Source of the DNA: Neurospora tetraspora
Lineage: Eukaryota; Ascomycota; Sordariomycetes; Sordariales; Sordariaceae
Direction of reading: 5' to 3'
Length of the DNA: 64,000 nt
Assembly: GCF_033439725.1 (NCBI RefSeq)
Contig: NW_026944390.1
Location: 310,001-374,000, forward strand
The notes under the pieces are model-generated. The model did no database searches. It was given only the letters and a program-made list of their open reading frames with translations, and was not told the DNA's origin. The translations under genes were made by a program, and so were the position numbers. Positions 24,071 to 34,361 of the stretch are shown piece after piece. Numbering within the stretch: position 1 is the stretch's first letter; each line of letters begins with the position of its first letter.

Positions 24071-25483
24071 ATGGCTTCCTCCAGGAGTATGTCGCCCGGA
24101 GGCGCGCTCCTCCGTACCTCGCGCATGTTTTCGCTGCCTCCGGTGATCCCCCCTCCGCCCGCCAACAAGCTTCAGATGGTCGGCGACAAACCCTCGGCCA
24201 CCGAAGCCTATCCGACTCACCAGGTCCTTACCACCTTTGAATCCTCCCGCTCTCGTGGGGATTGGGGTCTGAAGCGCCCGCTCCCCCTCAAGTCAACAAC
24301 CGGCACCACGTATCCCATGGTCAAGGTCAAGCAGATGGACTCGCTCGAACAGATTACCGACTTCACCTCCGGCACCCAACACGGCCTTACGCTCAAGAAG
24401 TTCCAGGCCCTGAACATCCCGATCAGCACACCATCCGAAATTAGCGATCCTTCCCGACTTTTCCGCCCCGTCCAGCGGTCCGTCTTCGAGGCCGACACCG
24501 ATGTGACTGCCTTCAGCCCAGACGAGCAAATCCAAGAAGCCGAAAAGAGGTGGAAGTTTAGCGGTCCTTGGCTGGCCGGCATGACCCCCGGCGAGTTCAA
24601 GGAATACCTCGCCAAGACCGTCAGACCCAAGCGCGCCGAGTTCCGCAAATTTATTCAGAAGAAGCTTGCGGCTCAGAAGACGGAGGCCGCGAACAGGGAA
24701 CTTCAGGAGACGGCTGCTCTGAGGGGCGATGCGGTTGCGGAGACACAGAAGCCTTTCAAGCCGGAGTCCATTACGGATGAGGAGGTGACCGAGTACCTGC
24801 GCCGCCTGCGCAACGATAACCAGGTGCTCTACGATTTGGTCGGCCAGTTCTTGGATCTCGCACCACTCAAGCCTCCTCAGGCTGCTGAAGCGCGCCAACA
24901 CTCCTTGATGGTCAACCTGCGCGCAACCGACAGCCCGTACGGTGGACGCGGTCCTCCCATCACCCACCCCTCGGCCGGTATCTCATATCTCCGTACCGCG
25001 GCCTACCTTAACAACCACCCGATTTACGGACCGCAGAAGAGCCACCCGCCCGTCCAGGCTAGAGTGCTCAAGCCGCGCAAGAATGGTCTTGGACAGGATG
25101 CCAAGATTGGTGTTGCTGGTTTTGTCGCCGATGGACCACTTGGCACAAGCCACAGCAACCTGAGGGGCAACACCGCTCTTGAGAAGTTTGATCCCACCAT
25201 TGAGGGTGGTGCCAAGCTCTGGGTCAACGTTGAGAAGGCGACGGTCGACTCGGCTGGCCGGGTACAGCTGACTGTTCATGATGCCAAGCTCACGGATGTT
25301 CTCATCGCCAAAGAATTGATCGGCGAAACCCGTGAACCTATCTTCGGCTCTGCCCCCAAGCGCCAGGAGAAGGCCTTCAAGAAGATCCCTATGACTGCTG
25401 CCAGGCTGAGGGGCAGGTACGAGGACTCTGACTCGCCCTCATCCCCTACCATGTCGGGCTCGTCTGGATATGGTTTTCGGTAA
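24071..25483 (+). CDS. mrp51: Mitochondrial small-subunit ribosomal protein Mrp51 (bS1m)
   Basis: Component of the mitoribosomal small subunit of fungi; in yeast Mrp51 is linked to translation of mRNAs through their 5' leaders. Single exon, 470 residues. The N-terminal ~20 residues are basic and serine-rich, as in an import signal. Family features I recognise: RGDWGLKRPLPLKSTT, then the segment around DSLEQITDFTSGTQHGLTLKKF, and later GISYLRTAAYLNNHPIYGPQ. Residues ~175-230 are charged and likely helical (RAEFRKFIQKKLAAQKTEA). The C-terminus ends in a short Ser/Gly-rich tail. It lies tandem between QTRT1 and the eS17 gene. Identification rests on remembered family sequence, so assignment is good but not certain. 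Confidence 0.82.
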   Translation: MASSRSMSPGGALLRTSRMFSLPPVIPPPPANKLQMVGDKPSATEAYPTHQVLTTFESSRSRGDWGLKRPLPLKSTTGTTYPMVKVKQMDSLEQITDFTSGTQHGLTLKKFQALNIPISTPSEISDPSRLFRPVQRSVFEADTDVTAFSPDEQIQEAEKRWKFSGPWLAGMTPGEFKEYLAKTVRPKRAEFRKFIQKKLAAQKTEAANRELQETAALRGDAVAETQKPFKPESITDEEVTEYLRRLRNDNQVLYDLVGQFLDLAPLKPPQAAEARQHSLMVNLRATDSPYGGRGPPITHPSAGISYLRTAAYLNNHPIYGPQKSHPPVQARVLKPRKNGLGQDAKIGVAGFVADGPLGTSHSNLRGNTALEKFDPTIEGGAKLWVNVEKATVDSAGRVQLTVHDAKLTDVLIAKELIGETREPIFGSAPKRQEKAFKKIPMTAARLRGRYEDSDSPSSPTMSGSSGYGFR

Positions 25484-26072
25484 ATCGGCCGATAAGCAGA
25501 AGTGGGAACACGAATGCTTTTCGGCGAGCAGTCAATGAGATACCCACAATCTGGCATGAAGACTGAAAGGACGCGGTTGGGATCTTTGTAGGCCGTGTAG
25601 GTGCGGATAGCTGATGGGCATACGTACCACCCCTCGCAAATCAGTCATAAAACAGACAGTCCATTGTAACATTCTAAATCTGTAAAATAAAGACCGGTTC
25701 ATGAAGACCTCCCACGATGAAATGCGTTGACATTGACGAAATCTAAGCGATCAAGAGCTGAGTTGTTGTCTAGGGGTATGTGAGCGTCACTGCCTGTGTA
25801 AGCATCTGATCGGTTCAGGGGCAACACTGGGTGTAAACAATGGGGGTCACGTGCCGAGCGGGCCAAGACCAGCCACGAACGTTCCTCAGCCACATGAGGC
25901 TAAGTACGTGCCCTAACGCCAAACCTGGGCGTGCACTGACCCCACAACCCGCCGACTCGGATATTGCCAGACCAAAAAAGTTCGACTTCAAGATTCCACG
26001 TCTTCTTGTCCTTGACAACGTAATCCGTCAACTCCCCTCCTTCAGCAGCAAAGCAGCAGCAAAGCCGGCAAA
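25484..26072. promoter_or_regulatory. eS17 promoter region with CACGTG box
   Basis: About 590 bases between mrp51 and the eS17 gene. A TCACGTG element lies at 25847-25853, 220 bases before the start; ribosomal protein promoters of filamentous fungi often carry such bHLH sites. The last ~60 bases are rich in AGC and look like leader. Confidence 0.45.
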
Positions 26073-26716
26073 ATGGGTCGCGTTCGTACCAAGACTGTCA
26101 AGAAGTCCGCCAAGGTCATCATTGAGCGGTACTACCCCAAGTTGACCCTCGACTTCGAGACCAACAAGCGCATCTGCGATGAGATCGCCATCATTGCCTC
26201 CAAGCGCCTCCGCAACAAGGTGCGTTTTTCCACAAACGGGAGGGAGAGTCCAGAGATGGGCCCGGCAGAAAAGACAGGCGGAAGGAGGATTGTGGGCGGC
26301 CATGCTAACATTGCTCGACAAAATAGATTGCCGGCTACACCACCCACTTGATGAAGCGTATCCAGCGTGGCCCCGTCCGCGGTATCTCCTTCAAGCTGCA
26401 GGAGGAGGAGCGTGAGCGCAAGGACCAGTACGTTCCCGAGGTCTCCGCTCTCGACTTCACCCAGAACTCCGAGAGCGGTCAGCTCGATGTCGACACCGAG
26501 ACCAAGGACCTCCTCAAGCACCTCGGCGTAAGTTTTCACCACTGTCATCAGTACCAGTATCTGGCGTTTGCAAGCCATGGTAAGGATATCATTTGTCTAA
26601 CTAATCCCCCCCTCGAACAGTTCGACTCCATCCCCGTCAACGTCATCCCCGTTACCCAGGCCCAGCCTGTCGAGCGCGGCCGCCGCTTCGGTGGCGACCG
26701 TCCCCGCCGCGACTAA
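26073..26716 (+). CDS. crp-3: 40S ribosomal protein eS17
   Basis: Structural protein of the cytosolic small ribosomal subunit. Exons 26073-26219, 26327-26527 and 26621-26716; introns of 107 and 93 bases with GCTAAC and TCTAAC branch sites. Spliced length is 147 residues, normal for the family (135-150). It begins [20 protein letters not shown], then has the conserved [38 protein letters not shown] and DNPSYV-free C-terminal [18 protein letters not shown]. The coding sequence uses C-ending codons strongly, as expected for a highly expressed gene. CRP-3 is the Neurospora name I recall. It converges on rtr1. Confidence 0.97.
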
Positions 26717-27329
26717 ATGTCGCCCGGTCGACGATAACCAAAATAATAATGGAAATCGGGCGTTGGATCACGCACAACGGTGGTGTCGGTCCTACCTGCT
26801 GGGTTGGTGTTCGGCGTCTATCTGGAACAGGGTAGCATGAGCATCATAGGTCACATCTGCGAAAACAAATGCGATCTGTTTGCCCACAAAAGGTGTCGCT
26901 GACTCTCTTGGTGTAATGCCGGGGACGATGCTTGATTGCCAATTCTCTTCCCGTCTTTGCATGGGATTGTGGTGCATTGCATGTTCTGTGGTCGATTTGT
27001 TGAACGGCTGGATATGGGGCTTTTTTGGACTGGTTCAGGACAGGTGCCAGGAGGGGAGTTTGCTTCCACTACTGGTTCTTGGATCAACGCCATCAAGCTG
27101 CTCTCAGCCTTGGTGATATGCTAACTGGCAGTGTTTCTACTCCCCGGGCTTTGGACGACTCTAAAACGCCCTTCCGAGTATTCTACATAGGCTTCACATT
27201 CTTGGTTGGCCTAATGAACAGTAGTAAAATCTAGGTGGGTATCTGTATAATCGTAGATCTGTAAATCCCATATCCGTCCAGGTTCTGCCCAAATTCTACA
27301 TCCCAACGTAATGTCTTTCCTTGCCTGGA
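26717..27329. other. Convergent 3' region, eS17 / rtr1
   Basis: About 610 bases between two 3' ends. It shows nothing beyond short overlapping frames and presumed 3' untranslated sequence. Confidence 0.5.
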
Positions 27330-28484
27330 CTACATCGATATTTGGAAGCGTCCCGACAGATAGTCATTGATATCATCATCATCATCGCTGCCTTCACTTT
27401 CGCTCTCGCTACCATCCTTTTTCGCAGCTTCCTGCTTCTTGGCATCGGTGCCAAACGTAGGCTTATGACCTTCAACCATATGATGGGCATCTTGCGAGCC
27501 CTTCTTCCGAGACGTAGAAGACGCCTTGGTGTGATCCGGTGCTTTTGCCGGACCTGTTGTTGGCTTCTCCCGGATCGTAACTTCAACACCTTGACCGGCT
27601 AGCAGCCTATCAAGCTTCCCGCCGCCCTGGCCTCTCTCAACCGCCAAAGCGTCGGCGTCCCTCTGCATCTGCGCAGCCTTGTCGGAAATCTCGGCCTTCC
27701 TGTTGAGATCCAGTCTCGCCAGATCAGCAGCCAGTTTCTCCTCCGCTGTCCCCTTTTCTTTCTCTCCCCCTCCAGCCTTCGCCGCCGTTGTTGTCTTCTG
27801 CTTCTTCTCCTCCCTCAACTCAACCTTGATCACCCTCCTCCCCGTCTCCAAATCCGTCACATAACTCGGATTATCCAACTGCACCTTCACATACAGCGCC
27901 CTAACCGCGCACTCATCCGAGCACCACTTATTCAAATCCTCCGTCCGCGCAATGTTGCCCGTCCGCATGATAATCTTGTACTCCCCCTCATAGTCCCTTC
28001 TCTGGCGGGGACAAAGCACGTACCCGCATGCACCCAGACAGTTGCGCTCCTCGATCAGCTCCAAATATTCCGTGGGCGTGAAGTCTTTGACTAGAGACAA
28101 AAAGCGGGTGACGTCGTGGGGGGCAGGGTTGGCGGCGCTTAGGGGCTGGTTGTTGATGGGATGCAAAGAAGGTGGGCTCCGGAGAGAGGGGAAAGAGGAG
28201 GAGAGGAGTTCGATGGTTTCGAGCGGGATGGCGGGCTTGAGCTCGGTTTGGGATAGGCGTTGGAGGAGGAGGGCTTGTTCGTGGGCGAGACGCTGTTCGG
28301 TGGGGAGGGAGGCGAGGTCGGGGAAGGAGACGGGGAGGAGGGCCGGGGGGGTGTAGTCCCGGTTCGGTTGCTGCTGCGCTGAGGTGGTGGGTGAGGGCAG
28401 TTGGGAGAAGCCGGATTGGTGGGTGGTTTTTTTGAGGATGGATTTGGGTGCCGGTTTTGAGGCTGGTGGTGGGGAAGAAGACAT
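27330..28484 (-). CDS. rtr1: Rtr1/RPAP2-type RNA polymerase II CTD phosphatase
   Basis: Atypical phosphatase of Ser5-P on the RNA polymerase II C-terminal domain, also involved in polymerase nuclear import. Single exon, 384 residues. The Rtr1 zinc domain is clear: C153 and C158 in CGYVLC, and C188 and C192 in WCSDEC, with the family stretch LIEERNCLGACGY and YEGEYKI between. The N-terminal ~55 residues are proline/serine-rich. The C-terminal ~150 residues are lysine/alanine/acidic-rich and probably disordered, ending near a DDDDIND acidic patch. Length is above yeast Rtr1 (226) but fits the larger RPAP2-like fungal forms. It is divergent from bbc1. Confidence 0.92.
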   Translation of the reverse strand: MSSSPPPASKPAPKSILKKTTHQSGFSQLPSPTTSAQQQPNRDYTPPALLPVSFPDLASLPTEQRLAHEQALLLQRLSQTELKPAIPLETIELLSSSFPSLRSPPSLHPINNQPLSAANPAPHDVTRFLSLVKDFTPTEYLELIEERNCLGACGYVLCPRQRRDYEGEYKIIMRTGNIARTEDLNKWCSDECAVRALYVKVQLDNPSYVTDLETGRRVIKVELREEKKQKTTTAAKAGGGEKEKGTAEEKLAADLARLDLNRKAEISDKAAQMQRDADALAVERGQGGGKLDRLLAGQGVEVTIREKPTTGPAKAPDHTKASSTSRKKGSQDAHHMVEGHKPTFGTDAKKQEAAKKDGSESESEGSDDDDDINDYLSGRFQISM

Positions 28485-29523
28485 TTTGGCTCGTGTTTAT
28501 GTGTTATTTGTTGAAGCGTGTGCGGGAGTTTGTGAACTGAGTCGGTTTGTGTTGGGTTGAAAGGTCGGTAGAGGTTTTATTGCTTCGGTCGCAAGCTGTT
28601 GCTGATATCCTGTGAGGCAACGTTCGTTTGTTTGAAACATCCCAAAGCTTCCATGCGATGATGGAATGGCCGATAAGATAATCAGTGATGTAGAAAATGG
28701 TCACGTCCCCCGCGGCAGGCAACACCATTGGCAAATGAGCCCCACGCGCAATCTTGGGCGGCATCCACAGAAGAGCTCAGAAAGGGAGCAACCCATGTCT
28801 CATACTGCCTCATCGTTGGAGAGGGCAGTGCTTTCTTTCCATGAAGGATACGGTTGCTTGATGAAGCTGGTTGTGGGGATGGGGAAGCTCAAGCCTTGGT
28901 TCCCATTGACAAGACGAGTGTCTGTTTGGGACTACATACCGTGAAGTGGAAACACATGAAGTGCGACAGCAGGGACGGCCCAGTCGATCTGTAGTTGGCT
29001 AGCGCTGTCCAATCCAGAGAGGTGCCCGCCTAGCGCCTGATGCACTCAATGCGCTGCCTGCGCTTGCGTCGGTATCAATAGGTAAGGTGTAGGTGCCTGT
29101 GCTGTCACTGCCGTGCTGCTTCCGCTGCCTGCTCGAGGTGTTTCTTCCCCCGCGTCATCCCGGGGCCTGATTCACTGCAACAAGCCATCGATCCTCTCTT
29201 CAACTTCCATTCAAGCTTCAGACATCAAAGTGGCGGGTCTTCGGCAACCGAATCTCCAATATATGGACTTCGCTGTCGCCATCCATCCGCGCTTCAACAA
29301 GACGACTTTAACAACAACTATCTACCGTTCTGCTTCCAGCAACTAACACTCGTGCTACCTGACGCTAGGACGACGTCTGTTTGCAGCTTACCTACCTTAC
29401 TGCTGCTGCCTCCTGCGCAGGGCCCGCCCCGCACCCACTCACGCAACTCCCCCCCGATCTTACCTTGACCTCGATCAACGACTCCCCGACCGCTTGGGTT
29501 GATTTCCCAACTGCAGCATCATC
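28485..29523. promoter_or_regulatory. Divergent promoter region, rtr1 / bbc1
   Basis: About 1.0 kb shared by two divergent starts. The bases just before bbc1 (about 29390-29520) are pyrimidine-rich, a common leader composition in these fungi. No gene or repeat recognised. Confidence 0.45.
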
Positions 29524-32500
29524 ATGTCGTCGTTCAAGGTCAAGGCCATCTTCGAGTACGCCTCGCCTCACGAGGACGATCTCAACTTCCCCGCCGGCCA
29601 GATCATTACCGTCACCGACGAGGAGGACGCCGATTGGTATGGCGGAGAATACGTCGACGAGGCCGGTGTCAAGCAAGAGGGCATCTTCCCTCGCAACTTC
29701 GTCGAACGCTACGAACCCCAAGCTCCGCCCCGCCCAACAAGACCAACCCGTGCTGCCAAGACGGAGCCTGAGCCTGCTCCTGAACCAGTGCGCTCGCCAT
29801 CGCCTACTCCTGTTGCTTCCGCCGCTCCGCCTGTACCTGCACCAGCTGCCGAACCCCCGGCCCCCAAGCCCGCTCCGCCCGCGCAGGCATCCGCCCCTCC
29901 GCCGCCAGTTCCGCAGGCAGTTCCGCAGCCTGCCGAAGCTCCGAGAGTGACGTCTCCGCCTCCCAAGCCCGCCCCTACACAGCAGCAGCAGCAATCCAAG
30001 CCCAGCGGCCCTCCCCCCGTCGCAGAGAAGCCCTCGAGCTTCAAGGATCGCCTTGCTCTCTTCAACAAAGCTGCGGCCCCTCCCCCTGCTCCCTTTAAGC
30101 CTACCGGTTTGAGCTCGGGCGCCAACTTCATCAAGAAACCCTTTGTTGCGCCTCCTCCGAGCAGGAATGCTTACATTCCTCCTCCGCAGCAAGCTCCTGT
30201 TGCCAAGATCTACCGCCGCGATGAGGATCCGGAGATCAGGGAACAGGAGGCTCAAGCCCAGGAGAATGCTGCCAAGGCAGGTCTCGTCCCTGCCACTGCC
30301 TCTGCCTCGAACGAGGGAGAAGGTGAGGAGGATCAGCCGAAGCCGTTGAGCCTCAAGGAGCGTCTGGCCCTTCTGCAGAAGCAGCAGATGGAGACGGCTG
30401 CTCGACATGAGGCCAAGAAGGAAAAGCCCAAGAAGCCCGTCAAGAAGAAGGTTGAAACCCACGAAGCCGCCGAGGAGGGCGAACCTGCCGCGGTACCCCT
30501 CGAAAGACACGACACCGAAGAAACTGTAAGAAAGTCGGTGGATGAGGCTCACCAACCACGCGTGCCAGCACCCAGGCGCAAGTCAAACTTTGGTGTTGAG
30601 CCCAATGATGGCAACGAGGCCGACATGTCTGGCGCCGGTGAGACAACGGAAGGACAAGAGGATATGACCGAAAAGGAGGAGGTTGAAGAGCACAAGCATG
30701 TTGCTACCGCCGCTAAGCAGGAAGATCCCAAGCTTGATCAGGAAGAGGACGAAGCAGAAGAGGAGGAGGAGGAGGAGGAAGAAGAGGAAGAGATCGACCC
30801 TGAGGTCCGGCGTAGGGAGGAACTGCGTGCTAGAATGGCCAAGATGTCCGGCGGCATGGGTTTGCCCGGAATGCCTGGCATCTCCCTTTTCGGCGGCCCG
30901 CCTCCTATGCTGCCCAAGAAGAAGAAGCCGGTTCCTGAAAAGGTGGAGGAATCTGAAGAGCAGCCCACGTCCCCGGTTCAGCGTGCGCCTCCCATCCCGA
31001 CCATGATGGCCCTCCCTGGTATGTCCCGGGCACCGGAACCTGTGCGTTCCCCTGAAGTCGAGGAGCCTCGTTCGCCCTTGCATGCGCCGCCGCCGCCCAC
31101 TCGTCCTCCTCAGCAGGCCGAACCGGAGCAGCCAGTCTCCGAAGAGGAGGAGGAAGAGGAGGAGACTGAGGCCCCAACACCGTATCAGGCACCACCTCCT
31201 GTGCCCGGTGGAAGACCAGCTCCACCCCCTGTTCCTACCGAGGGTAAGCTTCTCCATCGATAATAGTTGTAAAATAACATGCTAAATTGGTGCAGCCCGT
31301 CCGCCTCCCCCGCCTCCGACTGCGTCGGCCACATTCTCGCCCAGTGAAGGCTCTGCATCAGATGACGAGCTCTCGGAAAGACCCCAGGAGGAGTCTGATA
31401 CTCCGCGCGCTGCTGAGACGTCGCATACAGCTCGGGCTCCGCCGCCCCTTCCGGCTCTTGCTCCGCCGACACCGCAGATGCCTCCTCCGCCGGTATCACC
31501 CCCGACCTCGCCAGGCGTTTCACAGGGCAGACGCCAGTCGTACTACGAGGCATCGCCCCGATCCCCTCCCCTCCCTCCTGCTTCACCGTCAGCCAGGCGT
31601 GAAAGTCGCGTGCCTCCTCCGATTCCCGGTATGGTCCCGGTGAACCGGGCTCCTCCCCCGCCTCCTCCCGCCGCGCCACCAAGGACACCGACCACGGAAT
31701 CTTTCCATCAACGCCAGGCTTTGTCTCCTGGAAGGGCCAATGACAATGAAGAAGTGGATGAAGAGATTACCGAGTACGAAGGCGACTATGATACGGATAT
31801 TGCGTCCTCTGTTCCCCATAAGGATGCGTTGAAGTCTCACCAACGGGATGCGAGCTTTGACGGGCCCGTGTCGCCACGGTCACTCGTGAATCGCCCACCT
31901 CCTCTTCCCCCGACATCACCACCGAGAGCCGGCCCCCCTCCTGTCCCACTCATGTCTCCAGTAGAGAGCCGCAAGTCTGTCGACGTGCCTCGTGCGGCAC
32001 CTCCACCTCCTCCGACGCAAGAGATGCCTAGATACGAGGAAGGAGACTTCGACCCTTACAACTACTCATCGCCGACTCACGGAACATCGTCGATACCGTC
32101 ATTCCCTTTGCCTACTTCTCCCCCGGCGCCTCCCGGTAGTGGCCGCCCATCAACCCGGCAGTCCATGGATGCTGCGCGTTCCAATATCCGGCGGTCGGTA
32201 GATGTGACGCGGCCATCGATGGAATCAGGCTTCGTTGCTAACGACATCGACCTGACCAGCCAGTCGACTTGGTGGCTACAGCCCAACAGCCTTCCTCCAC
32301 CGCTTCACGGACGCAAAGATATCCTCTTTGAGTCCGAGGAGTCTACCGCGTCCGATCCCCACTCCGGTAAGACTGTTGTCACCCGGGACATCTACGTCTT
32401 GTTCCAGGACTACTCCCAGACCGTGATCACCGTCCGCTTCAACCCTCATGACCCGTCCGACGTCGAGCTTGAGCAGCGGCACGAACCCCCTCCCCGCACC

Positions 32501-33004
32501 CTGCGTCAAGACCAGCTTGAACAGAGTTACGAGCGCTTTGGACGCGCCATCAGCGAGGCCGTGTCCGGCAAGAAGGACACCGTCGTCGGCGATGGCACTC
32601 CTCAAGCGCTGATCTACGAACTTCTCCGCCCCTTCAAGGACGCCCTCCTGCCCGTCGGCACGCGCGCTTACGGCGCCCTGGTGTACTCCAACCTGGCCAA
32701 CGCGAGCACCACCCAGAACGACGAGATCCGCCCCGGCGACATCATCTCCATCAGAAACGCAAAGTTCCAGGGCAAGCACGGCGCCATGCATGCCAAGTAT
32801 AGCATGGAGGTCGGCAAGCCGGACCACGTCGGTATCGTGGCCGAGTGGGATGGCACCAAGAAGAAGGTCAGGGCGTGGGAGCAAGGACGTGAGAGCAAGA
32901 AGGTCAAGGTCGAGAGCTTCAAGCTTGATGATTTGAGGAGTGGCGAGATCAAGATTTGGAGAGTCATGCCCAGGAGCTGGGTCGGCTGGGAGGGAGGAAA
33001 CTAG
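29524..33004 (+). CDS. bbc1: Bbc1/Mti1-like SH3 protein, regulator of type I myosin and actin patches
   Basis: Scaffold of endocytic actin patches; in yeast Bbc1 binds type I myosins and restrains WASP-driven actin assembly. Exons 29524-31243 and 31296-33004, intron of 52 bases with a GCTAA branch site; 1,142 residues, close to yeast Bbc1 (1,157). Residues ~4-65 form an SH3 domain (VKAIFEYASPHEDDLNFPAG ... DADWYGGEY ... GIFPRNFVERY). The middle is a long proline-rich and acidic region with many PPxP runs and a glutamate tract (about 30755-30795), suited to binding other SH3 proteins. From about residue 895 (TSQSTWWLQPNSLPPPLHGR) a folded C-terminal domain follows, containing MHAKYSMEVGKPDHVGIVAE. 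The 387-codon minus frame at 29392-30555 is a shadow. It converges on utp21. Confidence 0.9.
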
Positions 33005-34361
33005 GATTAGGATTCCTCATCGACCGGTGGGCCGCCATTGATAACGCTGAATTCTGACGAGAGTATCTCGTTTGGGGCGGAGGAGAGGAGAAGAGTTGAG
33101 CGATTCGTTGGAATTGGCAGTGTGCTTGGTGTTTTGGTGAGAGTTGTAGGTTCTGACCATTGGTGATGGCGAGCACAGAGAAAAACCCCAAGCTTTGAGG
33201 TTACAGCTGTTCTTGCGCCTGTTTCTTCTTTGTCCTTGAGTTTTCACTCTCACTTTTTTGCGTGTAAGTATTTGCGTGTTTTGTTTGGTTGTCGTAAGGG
33301 GGGAGCAGAGTTGGAAGGAGAAGTGCGATTGGGTGGATGGGAGAGAAAGAGGAGGTGGTGGGAGAATTAAAGTCTTTATTGCAAGTTATCACACACTACT
33401 AAACTCAAAGTCATAATAAGTTTTTCCCCATACATACAAACAGAACAAAACACACAGACATTGGTAGCTACAGCAACAGCAATTTTATTATCTACTTTGC
33501 GTATTTAGCTTTTCTGGCATAGTCACTGTCACTTTCCTCTCGTTGAATTAATTCTATGTTGTATTGGTATCACTTCCATGCGTATCGGCGGTGATACCCA
33601 TTATATTGTGACACATGATCGGTCCATGAGACAATCGTCAAATCGAGCGACGAGAAACATGAAGACCTGTCGAGAAGTCTCGAAGAAAATTCAGACGAAA
33701 CAATGTTGAATGAGAAACATCAAGTCGAATACCTAGAAGAAAACGACAGAAGGAAAAAAAAAGAAAGAAACGAAGAGAAGGAAGGAGTGGAGAAAGAAAA
33801 AGAAAGCAAGAAGGAAAGAACGACTGTCGCAGAAAAACAGGTATGGAAATGGAAGCTTGGTCAAAACCAGTCAATTACTCGTTTCAAATAACTACAATAC
33901 CATTTTCCAAACGTTATCGGAAGTATCCCGTAACCAGTCGATAACCATGCGCGTTTCAAACATGTTCCCTTTAGTAAAGTGTTCTATAACCATCCGGTAA
34001 TCTGGCTCGCGGTCAATACGAGTTATAAACACCTTCCGTACAGGTTTAATAGGGAACTGACGCAGATCATCCAGGTTGATAATGAACAAGACGTAATAGA
34101 CTCATCATTACCAGCATATACCTAGGTACCCTTGTAGCGTTTGTCATCCACAAACAGGAGTAGAACCAGTTGGCATGGATGGGACGACACGTTCTGGTAT
34201 TGGATATCACTCTTTTATTTATCCCATTTTCCCATCCATCATCCATCAAGAAAACCATGTAAATACTATCATATAGATCCGCTCATATCTTTCACAGCCC
34301 ACTCACAAACAGCCATTATGCAAGCCGCCCAACAAGCCCTCCCCCTTCCCTTCCCCCTAGT
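33005..34361. other. Convergent 3' region, bbc1 / utp21, with polypurine tract
   Basis: 1.36 kb between two 3' ends. It is AT-rich for the window and has a strongly purine-biased plus strand at about 33740-33835. Short frames within it are low complexity (Lys/Glu). No gene recognised. Confidence 0.5.

Noticed and set aside
29392-30555. 387-codon minus frame
   Set aside because: Antisense to the SH3 and proline-rich part of bbc1; Gly/Arg/Leu-rich composition is what proline and glutamate codons give on the other strand.
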